From positions 62,001-126,000 of the forward strand of contig NZ_JAYRCK010000007.1 in assembly GCF_036409475.1 (NCBI RefSeq): DNA of 64,000 bases, given 5' to 3'. A program made the translations under genes and the position numbers. The notes under the pieces are model-generated. The model was not told the DNA's origin. It did not search any database and was given only the letters and a program-made list of their open reading frames with translations. Of the stretch, positions 41,015 to 49,053 are shown piece by piece. How positions within the stretch are numbered: the first letter of the stretch is position 1; every line of letters starts with the position of its first letter. The DNA is from Scandinavium sp036409475 (GTDB taxonomy: Bacteria > Pseudomonadota > Gammaproteobacteria > Enterobacterales > Enterobacteriaceae).

Positions 41015-41884
41015 ATGAAATCGATTCTTGGCGTTTACTCAGCCCCGAAATCGCATTGGGTGGGTGACGGGTTCCCGGTGCGTTCCCTGTTTTCCTACGC
41101 AAAATTCGCGCAGCAGCTCAGCCCGTTTTTGCTGCTGGACTATGCAGGGCCCGCTGAATTCAAACCGAGCAACAAAGGCCAGCGTGGCGTGGATGTGCAT
41201 CCTCATCGTGGATTTGAAACCGTCACCATTGTCTATAAAGGCGAAGTCGCACACCGTGATTCCAGCGGAGGCGGTGGTGTTATCGGGCCGGGTGACGTGC
41301 AATGGATGACGGCGGGCAGCGGAATTCTGCATGAAGAGTTTCACTCTCCCGCGTTCAGCGAAAAAGGCGGCACGCTGGAAATGGTGCAGCTCTGGGTGAA
41401 CCTTCCGGCGAAGGCGAAAAACACGCCGCCTGCGTATCAGCCGATCACGGATGCGGATATTCCGCAGGTGACACTGCCTGATAGTGCAGGCCTGGCGCGA
41501 GTGATTGCTGGCGAACTGGACGGCCACAAAGGCCCAGCCAACACCTTTTCGCCGATGCAAATTCTCGATTTACGCCTGAACGCGCAGGGCGTGACGCATC
41601 TGCACCTTCAGGATGGCTGGAATACCGCGCTGGTGGTGCTCAAAGGCACTGTCATGGTGAATGGCGAAGAGGTTGCGCGGGAAGCGCAACTGGTGGTGCT
41701 GGATGCCAAAGGCGAGGGCGTGGCGCTTGAAGCCAACAATGATGCCGTGGTGCTGGTGCTCAGCGGCGAACCGCTGAATGAGCCAGTGGAAGGTTACGGG
41801 CCGTTCGTCATGAACACTCGTGAAGAAATAAACCAGGCCATTGACGATTTCAACCAAGGGCGATTTGGCCAGTCGGTGGCGTAA
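41015..41884 (+). CDS. Pirin family protein (bicupin)
   Basis: A 289-residue bicupin. The N-terminal cupin has the pirin metal motifs VDVHPHRGFETVT and LHEEFHS (three His and a Glu binding Fe). The C-terminal cupin lacks an obvious metal site, as usual. Bacterial pirins include quercetin dioxygenases and redox sensors; the specific role here is unknown. The start at 41015 has AGGAGAG upstream; the longer frame would cross the operator. It forms an operon with the next gene. Confidence 0.88.
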   Translation: MKSILGVYSAPKSHWVGDGFPVRSLFSYAKFAQQLSPFLLLDYAGPAEFKPSNKGQRGVDVHPHRGFETVTIVYKGEVAHRDSSGGGGVIGPGDVQWMTAGSGILHEEFHSPAFSEKGGTLEMVQLWVNLPAKAKNTPPAYQPITDADIPQVTLPDSAGLARVIAGELDGHKGPANTFSPMQILDLRLNAQGVTHLHLQDGWNTALVVLKGTVMVNGEEVAREAQLVVLDAKGEGVALEANNDAVVLVLSGEPLNEPVEGYGPFVMNTREEINQAIDDFNQGRFGQSVA

Positions 41885-41943
41885 ACGTGAACGGCTGCCA
41901 GGGAGGTAGCCGTTTATTTTCAACAGAAACGGAGAATTGAATC

Positions 41944-42621
41944 ATGAACCCTGCAAATTTTAACGGACAAAAACCGATGATTGACGCCAGCGACGCGGTG
42001 TTGTTGCTGATTGATCATCAAAGCGGCCTGTTCCAGTTGGTGCACGATATGCCAATGACCACGCTGCGTACCCACGCCACTGTACTGGCGAAAATGGCGA
42101 CACTGGCTGAAATCCCTGTCGTGACCACGGCCTCCGTCCCGCAAGGGCCGAATGGGCCGCTGATCCCGGAAATTCATCAGTACGCGCCGCATGCGCAGTA
42201 CGTTCCACGTAAGGGGGAAATCAACGCCTGGGATAACCCGGAATTTGTCGCTGCCGTGAAGGCGACCGGGCGTAAAACACTCATTATTGCCGGTACGGTT
42301 ACCAGTGTTTGCATGGCGTTCCCGGCCATCAGCGCGGCAGCAGAAGGCTATAAAGTTTTCGCTGTCATCGATGCCTCTGGCACTTACTCCAAAATGGCGC
42401 AGGAAATTACGCTGGCGCGGGTGATGCAGGCCGGTGTGGTGCCGCTGGATATGGCTGCGGTAGTGGCGGAAATTCAGCACACCTGGAAGCGAGAAGACGC
42501 GCTCGACTGGGCGAATTTGTGGACCGGCGTGTTCACCGAATATTCCTTACTGATTGAAAGCTACCAGAAAGCTCAGGATGTGGTGACGCATCAGGAACAA
42601 CTGGATTCTCAACGCGCTTGA
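41944..42621 (+). CDS. Isochorismatase-like cysteine hydrolase
   Basis: A 225-residue hydrolase of the isochorismatase/YcaC group. The catalytic triad is intact: D24 (LLIDHQSGLF), K90 (YVPRKGEINAW) and C123 (TVTSVCMAFPA). The cytoplasmic substrate is probably an amide; isochorismate is unlikely, since the triad Cys marks a nucleophilic hydrolase. It follows the pirin gene by 59 bases on the same strand. The pairing of pirin with isochorismatase-like hydrolases under a LysR regulator is common. Confidence 0.88.
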   Translation: MNPANFNGQKPMIDASDAVLLLIDHQSGLFQLVHDMPMTTLRTHATVLAKMATLAEIPVVTTASVPQGPNGPLIPEIHQYAPHAQYVPRKGEINAWDNPEFVAAVKATGRKTLIIAGTVTSVCMAFPAISAAAEGYKVFAVIDASGTYSKMAQEITLARVMQAGVVPLDMAAVVAEIQHTWKREDALDWANLWTGVFTEYSLLIESYQKAQDVVTHQEQLDSQRA

Positions 42622-42725
42622 GGGTGTCCCTCTGCACGGGTGACGGTGCAGAGGGATCTTTTTCTATGCCCGCCGCCGGGGCTAATGTTAGGCTATGGCC
42701 CACTCTTTTTTCAGAAGTCTGAGCG

Positions 42726-43331
42726 ATGCAAACCAGTCCTTTACTTACCACCCTCATGGAAGCGTTACGCTGCCTGCCGGGCGTTGGCCCGAAATCCGCG
42801 CAGCGTATGGCGTTCACTCTGTTACAACGCGATCGCAGCGGCGGAATGCGCCTGGCGCAGGCGTTGACCCGTGCAATGTCAGAGATTGGTCACTGTGCCG
42901 ATTGCCGGACGTTTACCGAGCAGGATGTGTGCAACATCTGTTCGAACCCGCGTCGTCAGGAAAATGGACAGATTTGTGTGGTAGAGAGCCCGGCGGACAT
43001 CTACGCCATCGAGCAAACAGGGCAGTTTTCTGGTCGCTACTTTGTGCTGATGGGCCACTTGTCTCCGCTCGACGGCATTGGGCCGGACGATATCGGTCTC
43101 GACAGGCTGGAGCAGCGCTTAAGCAGCGAACAAATGAAAGAAGTTATCCTCGCCACCAACCCAACGGTAGAAGGCGAAGCAACGGCGAACTACATCGCTG
43201 AACTGTGTGGTCAGTATGGCGTTGAGGCCAGCCGCATCGCGCACGGCGTGCCGGTTGGCGGCGAGCTGGAAATGGTGGATGGCACCACGTTGTCTCACTC
43301 CCTTGCCGGCCGTCACAAGATTAAATTCTGA
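42726..43331 (+). CDS. recR: Recombination mediator RecR
   Basis: A 201-residue RecR with an HhH N-terminus (LRCLPGVGPKSAQRMAF), a four-Cys zinc finger (HCADCRTFTEQDVCNIC), a Toprim domain (VVESPADIYAIE) and a C-terminal Walker B-like part. With RecF and RecO it loads RecA on gapped DNA. It normally follows ybaB directly. Confidence 0.97.
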   Translation: MQTSPLLTTLMEALRCLPGVGPKSAQRMAFTLLQRDRSGGMRLAQALTRAMSEIGHCADCRTFTEQDVCNICSNPRRQENGQICVVESPADIYAIEQTGQFSGRYFVLMGHLSPLDGIGPDDIGLDRLEQRLSSEQMKEVILATNPTVEGEATANYIAELCGQYGVEASRIAHGVPVGGELEMVDGTTLSHSLAGRHKIKF

Positions 43332-43336
43332 ACAAA

Positions 43337-43360
43337 CGGAGGCGCTTCTTCTCGCCTCCG
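43337..43360 (+). terminator. Hairpin after recR
   Basis: Arms CGGAGGCG and CGCCTCCG form an 8-bp stem but lack a T tract. It abuts the htpG sigma-32 promoter. Confidence 0.5.
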
Positions 43361-43391
43361 CTTGAAATCATCCTCGCCGAGCCTCATATCT
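43361..43391 (+). promoter_or_regulatory. Sigma-32 heat-shock promoter of htpG
   Basis: CTTGAA (43361-43366), 15 bp, then CCTCATAT (43382-43389) matches the sigma-32 consensus (CTTGAA, 13-17, CCCCATNT). htpG is a known heat-shock gene. Confidence 0.85.
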
Positions 43392-43441
43392 CCCTCAACG
43401 CTTTTTTACACTGTAAACATTGGCATTGAGGAATTTTCCCT

Positions 43442-45316
43442 ATGAAAGGACAAGAAACCCGTGGTTTCCAGTCAGAAGTGAAACAGCTTCTGCACCTGAT
43501 GATCCATTCTCTCTATTCGAATAAAGAAATTTTCCTGCGTGAACTGATTTCCAACGCCTCCGATGCGGCGGATAAGCTGCGTTTTCGCGCGCTCTCTGAC
43601 GCCAGCCTCTATGAAGGCGATGGCGACCTGCGCGTGCGCGTCTCTTTTGATAAAGAAAACCGCACGCTGACCATCGCCGATAACGGCATTGGGATGAACC
43701 GTGATGACGTTATCGACCATCTCGGCACCATCGCCAAATCAGGCACCAAAGCCTTCCTGCAGTCCATGGGCTCTGATCAGGCGAAAGACAGCCAGTTGAT
43801 TGGTCAGTTTGGTGTGGGCTTCTACTCTGCGTTTATCGTGGCCGACAAAGTCACCGTACGTACCCGTGCGGCGGGCGACAGCGCAGAGAACGGCGTGTTC
43901 TGGGAATCCCACGGTGAAGGCGAATACACCGTAGCGGACATCACCAAAGCCGATCGCGGGACCGAAATCACTCTGCACCTGCGTGAAGGCGAAGATGATT
44001 TCCTCAACGACTGGCGCGTACGCTCGATCATCAGCAAATACTCCGACCACATCGCGCTGCCGGTAGAGATTGAAACTCAGGAAGAAAAAGACGGCGAAAC
44101 CATCGTCTCCTGGGAGAAAATCAACAAGGCGCAGGCGCTGTGGACCCGCAACAAAGCGGAAATCAAAGACGAAGAGTACAACGAGTTCTACAAGCATATC
44201 GCGCACGACTTTACCGACCCGCTGGCGTGGAGCCACAACCGCGTGGAAGGTAAGCAGGAATACACCAGCCTGCTGTATATCCCGGCGCAGGCACCGTGGG
44301 ACATGTGGAACCGTGACCATAAACACGGCCTGAAACTGTACGTCCAGCGCGTGTTCATTATGGATGAAGCGGAGCAGTTCATGCCGAACTACCTGCGCTT
44401 TGTCCGTGGCCTGATTGACTCCAACGATCTGCCGCTGAACGTTTCCCGTGAAATCCTGCAGGACAGCAGCGTGACCCGCAATCTGCGTAACGCACTGAGC
44501 AAACGTGCCCTGCAGATGCTGGAAAAACTGGCGAAAGACGACGCGGAAAAATACCAGACCTTCTGGAAACAGTTCGGCCTGGTGCTGAAAGAAGGCCCGG
44601 CAGAAGACAGCGCTAACCAGCAGGCGATCGCCAAACTGCTTCGCTTTGCTTCTACTCACACCGATTCTTCGGCGCAGACTGTCTCTCTGGAAGAGTATGT
44701 GTCTCGCATGAAGGAAGGGCAGGAGAAGATTTACTACATCACCGCCGACAGCTATGCCGCTGCGAAGAGCAGCCCGCATCTGGAATTGCTGCGCAAGAAA
44801 GGCATCGAAGTGCTGCTGCTTTCTGACCGCATTGATGAGTGGATGATGAGCTACCTGACCGAGTTCGACGGCAAGCCGTTCCAGTCCGTGGCGAAGGCAG
44901 ATGAGTCGCTGGATAAGCTGGCGGATGAAGTGGACGAGTCCACCAAAGAAGCCGAGAAGGCACTGACGCCGTTCATCGAGCGCGTGAAAACCCTGCTGGG
45001 TGAGCGTGTGAAAGAAGTCCGTCTGACGCACCGTCTGACCGATACGCCAGCCATCGTGACCACCGAAGCGGACGAAATGAGCACCCAGATGGCGAAACTG
45101 TTCGCCGCTGCGGGCCAGAGCGTCCCGGAAGTGAAGTACATCTTTGAACTGAACCCGGATCATGCGCTGGTGAAACGTGCGGCGGATGTGCAGGACGAAA
45201 CGCAATTCGGCGAATGGGTCGAGCTGCTGCTGGATCAGGCGCTGCTGGCAGAGCGCGGCACGCTGGAAGATCCGAACCTGTTTATCAAGCGTATGAACCA
45301 GCTGTTGGTGTCGTAA
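43442..45316 (+). CDS. htpG: Chaperone HtpG (Hsp90)
   Basis: A 624-residue bacterial Hsp90, same length as E. coli. The N-terminal GHKL ATPase domain has NASDA, DNGIGM and GQFGVGFYSAF motifs. The middle domain (about 230-500, with the catalytic Arg in the LNVSREILQ loop) and C-terminal dimerisation domain follow. It remodels client proteins with DnaK. A sigma-32 promoter lies upstream. Confidence 0.98.
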   Translation: MKGQETRGFQSEVKQLLHLMIHSLYSNKEIFLRELISNASDAADKLRFRALSDASLYEGDGDLRVRVSFDKENRTLTIADNGIGMNRDDVIDHLGTIAKSGTKAFLQSMGSDQAKDSQLIGQFGVGFYSAFIVADKVTVRTRAAGDSAENGVFWESHGEGEYTVADITKADRGTEITLHLREGEDDFLNDWRVRSIISKYSDHIALPVEIETQEEKDGETIVSWEKINKAQALWTRNKAEIKDEEYNEFYKHIAHDFTDPLAWSHNRVEGKQEYTSLLYIPAQAPWDMWNRDHKHGLKLYVQRVFIMDEAEQFMPNYLRFVRGLIDSNDLPLNVSREILQDSSVTRNLRNALSKRALQMLEKLAKDDAEKYQTFWKQFGLVLKEGPAEDSANQQAIAKLLRFASTHTDSSAQTVSLEEYVSRMKEGQEKIYYITADSYAAAKSSPHLELLRKKGIEVLLLSDRIDEWMMSYLTEFDGKPFQSVAKADESLDKLADEVDESTKEAEKALTPFIERVKTLLGERVKEVRLTHRLTDTPAIVTTEADEMSTQMAKLFAAAGQSVPEVKYIFELNPDHALVKRAADVQDETQFGEWVELLLDQALLAERGTLEDPNLFIKRMNQLLVS

Positions 45317-45323
45317 TCACGTA

Positions 45324-45389
45324 ACCCTCACCCCGGCCCTCTCTCTGAAAGGGAGAGGGAGCAAATCATACCCTCGCCCCTCCGGGGAG
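45324..45389. repeat. Pyrimidine/purine-rich intergenic repeat, copy 3 (left part)
   Basis: Unit interrupted by the miniature element at 45390-45546; the sequence resumes at 45547 with GAGGGTTAGGGTGAGGGG. It is the only copy of the family in the window between genes of the same direction. Confidence 0.65.
45382..45389. repeat. Target-site duplication, left copy
   Basis: CCGGGGAG directly before the miniature element; the second copy is 45547-45554. Removing the element and one copy restores a normal repeat unit. Confidence 0.8.
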
Positions 45390-45546
45390 CTGTCTCTTAT
45401 ACACAAGTCTGTATCATGTTGTTTTATAAAAAGATTGTTTTTTGAATGTATGTATGTAGCTCAAAAAAAATTCCTTTAAAAACAACCTGCTGTATTTCTC
45501 AGATCGCGGCAATAAAGCCGCAATCTGAGATGTGTATAAGAGACAG
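45390..45546. mobile_element. 157-bp miniature element with Tn5-like ends
   Basis: It starts CTGTCTCTTATACACAAGT and ends, read inward, CTGTCTCTTATACACATCT. The terminal inverted repeats match for 16 bases; the right end equals the Tn5 mosaic end over 19 bases and the left resembles the IS50 outside end except at base 4. The interior is A/T-rich, has no open frame, and holds a hairpin with arms CTCAGAT and ATCTGAG near the right end. An 8-bp duplication flanks it. Best read as a MITE mobilised by an IS4/IS50-type transposase elsewhere; a sequencing-adapter artefact must be excluded. Confidence 0.7.
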
Positions 45547-45705
45547 CCGGGGAGAGGGTTAGGGTGAGGGGCAACCACTCCGCCGCCAAAATTATTCCCC
45601 CCATTAACCGTTTCAGCCGTCCCGCCTTCCTTGAGCGAGCCGCCGTCTGGTGGTATCGTTTAGCGCTTTTGAAAAATTGAACCAACATTTGAGGGGATTT
45701 TCGCG

Positions 45706-46350
45706 ATGCGTATTATTCTGCTTGGCGCTCCGGGCGCGGGTAAAGGAACTCAGGCGCAGTTCATTATGGAGAAGTACGGTATTCCGCAAATCTCCACCGG
45801 TGACATGCTGCGTGCTGCAGTCAAATCTGGCTCCGAGCTGGGCAAACAGGCGAAAGACATCATGGACGCTGGCAAGCTGGTGACTGATGAGCTGGTGATC
45901 GCCCTGGTGAAAGAGCGCATTGCGCAGGAAGATTGCCGTAACGGTTTCCTGCTGGACGGCTTCCCACGCACCATTCCACAGGCTGATGCCATGAAAGAAG
46001 CGGGCATCAAAGTGGATTACGTGCTGGAGTTCGACGTACCGGACGAACTGATCGTGGATCGTATCGTGGGTCGTCGCGTACACGCGGCTTCTGGCCGTGT
46101 GTATCACATCAAATTCAACCCGCCTAAGGTTGAAGGTAAAGATGATGTGACTGGCGAAGAGCTGACCACCCGTAAAGACGATCAGGAAGAAACCGTGCGT
46201 AAGCGCCTGGTGGAATACCATCAGATGACCGCGCCGCTGATCGGCTACTACTCCAAAGAAGCGCAGGCTGGCAATACGAAGTATGCCAAAGTTGACGGCA
46301 CTCAGGCCGTGGCTGACGTTCGTGCTGAACTGGCTAAAATCCTCGGTTAA
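45706..46350 (+). CDS. adk: Adenylate kinase Adk
   Basis: A 214-residue long-form adenylate kinase with the P-loop GAPGAGKGT (7-15), NMP-binding and LID domains. The LID has HAASGRVYHIKFNPPK, the zinc-free hydrogen-bonded type of enterobacteria. It interconverts ATP, AMP and ADP. GAGGGG lies upstream of the ATG. Confidence 0.98.
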   Translation: MRIILLGAPGAGKGTQAQFIMEKYGIPQISTGDMLRAAVKSGSELGKQAKDIMDAGKLVTDELVIALVKERIAQEDCRNGFLLDGFPRTIPQADAMKEAGIKVDYVLEFDVPDELIVDRIVGRRVHAASGRVYHIKFNPPKVEGKDDVTGEELTTRKDDQEETVRKRLVEYHQMTAPLIGYYSKEAQAGNTKYAKVDGTQAVADVRAELAKILG

Positions 46351-46362
46351 TTCCGTGGCAAG

Positions 46363-46432
46363 TGCCGGGTGGCGCAAGCTTACCCGGCCTACGGTTTTCC
46401 ACAGGCCTCTTTTGTAGGCCTGCTCGCGCCCC
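46363..46432. repeat. REP/BIME-type repeat
   Basis: Units GCCGGGTGGCGCAAGC...ACCCGGCCTACG and TGTAGGCCTGCTCGCG between adk and hemH, related to the other REP units. Confidence 0.7.
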
Positions 46433-46514
46433 CGCTCACCTTTCGCAGCAATTAGTTCTTCTTTCTCTCTTTTCCGTTACAATTATCAGCCATTTAAACA
46501 GTTAAGAGGCGGTA

Positions 46515-47477
46515 ATGCGTCAGACGAAAACCGGCATTCTGTTAGCAAACCTCGGCACGCCCGATGCACCCACTCCTGCGGCGGTAAGCCGCTATCTGCG
46601 CCAGTTCCTGAGCGATAAACGTGTGGTGGATACGCCCCGCTTACTGTGGTGGCCGTTGTTGCGTGGGGTGATTTTGCCGATTCGCTCGCCGCGAGTGGCA
46701 AAACTCTATCAATCTGTCTGGATGGATGAAGGCTCTCCGCTGCTGGTTTACAGCCGCCAGCAACAACAGGCGCTGGCAAAGCGTCTGCCGGGCACGCCCG
46801 TCGTGTTGGGCATGAGCTATGGCTCGCCTTCACTGGAAAGCGCGGTGGAAGAATTGCTGGCGCAGGATGTGGAACACATTGTCGTGCTGCCGCTTTATCC
46901 TCAGTACTCCTGCTCAACGGTAGCTGCCGTGTGGGATGAACTGGCTCGCATTCTCGCCCCTAAACGCCATATTCCGGGCGTTTCGTTTATTCGTGATTAC
47001 GCCGACGACAGCGACTACATTCAGGCACTGGCGGACAGCGCACGAGCTTCCTTTGCCGAACATGGCGAACCGGATTTACTGCTGCTTTCCTATCATGGCA
47101 TTCCACAGCGTTACGCTGACGAAGGTGATGATTATCCTCAGCGCTGCCGCGATACCACACGTGAACTGGTGTCCGCGCTGGGTATCTCGCACGATAAAGT
47201 GATGATGACGTTCCAGTCACGCTTTGGCCGCGAGCCATGGCTGACGCCGTACACCGATGAAACCCTGAAAATGCTGGGTGAGAAGGGCATGAAACACATT
47301 CAGGTGATGTGCCCGGGCTTTGCCGCAGATTGCCTGGAAACCCTCGAAGAGATTGCGGTGCAGAACAAAGAGGTGTTCCTCGAAGCGGGCGGGGAGAAGT
47401 ACGAATACATCCCGGCGCTGAACGCTCAGCCGCAGCACATCGAGATGATGGTCAACCTGACCGCCCCTTACCGCTGA
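46515..47477 (+). CDS. hemH: Ferrochelatase HemH
   Basis: A 320-residue ferrochelatase, same length as E. coli. The catalytic His is in LLSYHGIPQR and the conserved C-terminal PGFAADCLETLEE is intact. It inserts Fe2+ into protoporphyrin IX, the last step of heme synthesis, at the inner membrane face. It follows adk as in E. coli; aes, which follows hemH in E. coli, is missing here. Confidence 0.97.
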   Translation: MRQTKTGILLANLGTPDAPTPAAVSRYLRQFLSDKRVVDTPRLLWWPLLRGVILPIRSPRVAKLYQSVWMDEGSPLLVYSRQQQQALAKRLPGTPVVLGMSYGSPSLESAVEELLAQDVEHIVVLPLYPQYSCSTVAAVWDELARILAPKRHIPGVSFIRDYADDSDYIQALADSARASFAEHGEPDLLLLSYHGIPQRYADEGDDYPQRCRDTTRELVSALGISHDKVMMTFQSRFGREPWLTPYTDETLKMLGEKGMKHIQVMCPGFAADCLETLEEIAVQNKEVFLEAGGEKYEYIPALNAQPQHIEMMVNLTAPYR

Positions 47478-47550
47478 GTGCACAGAGCAGCGAACAGGCG
47501 GGGAATATGCTAGTATTCTTCGCTTGTTCACAGCTACCTGACCGCAACTC

Positions 47551-48855
47551 ATGAAATTTCCCGGTAAACGCAAATCCAGGCACTATTTCCCCGTTAACGC
47601 TCGCGATCCCCTCCTGCAACAAATTCAGCCTGTCAATGAGACCAGCGCCTCCTGGGTGGTGGGTATCGATCAGACGCTGGTGGATATCGAAGCCAAAGTT
47701 GACGACACCTTTGTGGCGCGTTACGGCCTGAGCAGCGGGCACTCTCTGGTGATTGAGGATGATGTCGCGGATGCGCTTTATCAGGAACTGATGCGCGAAA
47801 ACCTGATTACCCATCAGTTCGCGGGCGGGACAATCGGCAACACCATGCACAACTATTCCGTGCTGGCCGACGACCGCTCGGTGCTGCTTGGCGTAATGTG
47901 CAGCAATATTGAAATCGGTGGCTATGCCTATCGCTATCTGTGCAACACCTCCAGCCGTACTGACCTGAACTACCTGCAAGGCGTTAATGGGCCGATTGGC
48001 CGCTGCTTCACGCTTATCAGCGACAACGGCGAGCGCACGTTCGCCATCAGCCCGGGCCACATGAATCAGCTGCGCGCCGACAGTATTCCTGAAGAGGTGA
48101 TTGCCGGAGCCTCCGCCCTGGTGCTGACGTCCTATCTGGTGCGCTGCAAGCCGGGTGAACCGATGCGCGATGCCACGATGAAAGCGGTGGAATACGCCAA
48201 AAAGCATAATGTGCCGGTGGTGCTGACGCTCGGGACTAAATACGTTATCGCGGACAATCCCGCCTGGTGGCAGGACTTCCTCAAAGAGAACGTCTCGATT
48301 CTGGCGATGAACGAAGAAGAAGCCGAAGCGCTGACCGGCATTGCCGATCCGCTGCTGGCCTCCGACAAAGCGCTGGATTGGGTTGATCTGGTGCTTTGCA
48401 CCGCGGGGCCTGTGGGGCTGTATATGGCGGGCTTCACCGAAGATGAGAAAAAACGCGTCACGCAGCATCCGTTGTTGCCGGGCGCAATTGCAGAATTCAA
48501 CCAGTACGAGTTCAGCCGTGCGATGCGTCACAAAGACTGCAAACAGCCGCTGCGTATCTACTCCCATATCGCGCCATACATGGGCGGCCCGGAGAAGATA
48601 ATGAACACCAATGGCGCGGGCGATGGCGCTTTAGCGGCGCTGCTGCACGACATCACCGCCAATAACTATCACCGCAGCAATGTGCCGAATTCCAGCAAAC
48701 ACGAGTTCAGCTGGCTGACCTATTCGTCACTGGCGCAGGTGTGTAAGTACGCGAATCGTGTGAGCTATCAGGTGTTGAACCAGCACTCCCCACGCCTGAC
48801 GCGCGGCCTGCCGGAACGGGAAGACAGTCTGGAAGAGTCTTACTGGGATCGTTGA
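47551..48855 (+). CDS. gsk: Inosine-guanosine kinase Gsk
   Basis: A 434-residue PfkB-family kinase with the anion-hole/catalytic motif NTNGAGDGAL near the C-terminal third. It phosphorylates guanosine and inosine to GMP and IMP in purine salvage. The start ATG at 47551 (MKFPGKRKSRHYFPV) matches E. coli. Confidence 0.96.
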   Translation: MKFPGKRKSRHYFPVNARDPLLQQIQPVNETSASWVVGIDQTLVDIEAKVDDTFVARYGLSSGHSLVIEDDVADALYQELMRENLITHQFAGGTIGNTMHNYSVLADDRSVLLGVMCSNIEIGGYAYRYLCNTSSRTDLNYLQGVNGPIGRCFTLISDNGERTFAISPGHMNQLRADSIPEEVIAGASALVLTSYLVRCKPGEPMRDATMKAVEYAKKHNVPVVLTLGTKYVIADNPAWWQDFLKENVSILAMNEEEAEALTGIADPLLASDKALDWVDLVLCTAGPVGLYMAGFTEDEKKRVTQHPLLPGAIAEFNQYEFSRAMRHKDCKQPLRIYSHIAPYMGGPEKIMNTNGAGDGALAALLHDITANNYHRSNVPNSSKHEFSWLTYSSLAQVCKYANRVSYQVLNQHSPRLTRGLPEREDSLEESYWDR

Positions 48856-48898
48856 GTTTCCCCCGGCGGCTCTGTGCTTGCCGCGGATGCGGGCTTTT

Positions 48899-48930
48899 GT
48901 AGGCCTGCTAAGCTAAGCGCCAGCAGGCAA
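48899..48930. repeat. REP-type single unit
   Basis: GTAGGCCTGCTAAGC and GCGCCAGCAGGC form one REP-like hairpin after gsk. Confidence 0.6.
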
Positions 48931-48950
48931 TGTTGGATTATGTACCGCGT

Positions 48951-49040
48951 TTTCCCCCTCTCCCTGACTTTCTCCCCAAAGGAGAGGGAACGAAAAACTC
49001 CCCTCGCCCTGTGGGAGAGGGGCTGGGGGAGAGGGCATCA
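48951..49040. repeat. Pyrimidine/purine-rich intergenic repeat, copy 4
   Basis: Segments CCCCCTCTCCCTGACTTTCT, CCCCTCGCCCTGTGGGAGAG and a closing GGGGGAGAGGGCATCAGGC between convergent gsk and ybaL. The second half is nearly the same as copy 1 at 9813. Confidence 0.7.
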
Positions 49041-49053
49041 GGCCGCAGAAAGC

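Noticed and set aside
43739..45205. Long minus-strand frame (488 codons) opposite htpG
   Set aside because: It is the mirror of a highly expressed gene with GC-biased codons; no start signal or family match, and its translation is rich in residues typical of antisense frames.
45390..45546. Illumina adapter contamination as the sole explanation
   Set aside because: Adapter bases beyond the mosaic end (CCGAGCCCACGAGAC or similar) are absent, the interior is unique, and a duplication flanks it. It was not excluded fully, so it is kept as the alternative in the finding.
45476..45688. Small frame reading SYTHL through the miniature element
   Set aside because: This peptide pattern is the known product of translating Tn5-type ends, not a protein.
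47478..47550. aes acetyl esterase expected between hemH and gsk
   Set aside because: Only 73 bases separate the genes, with no coding remnant; the gene is simply absent here.
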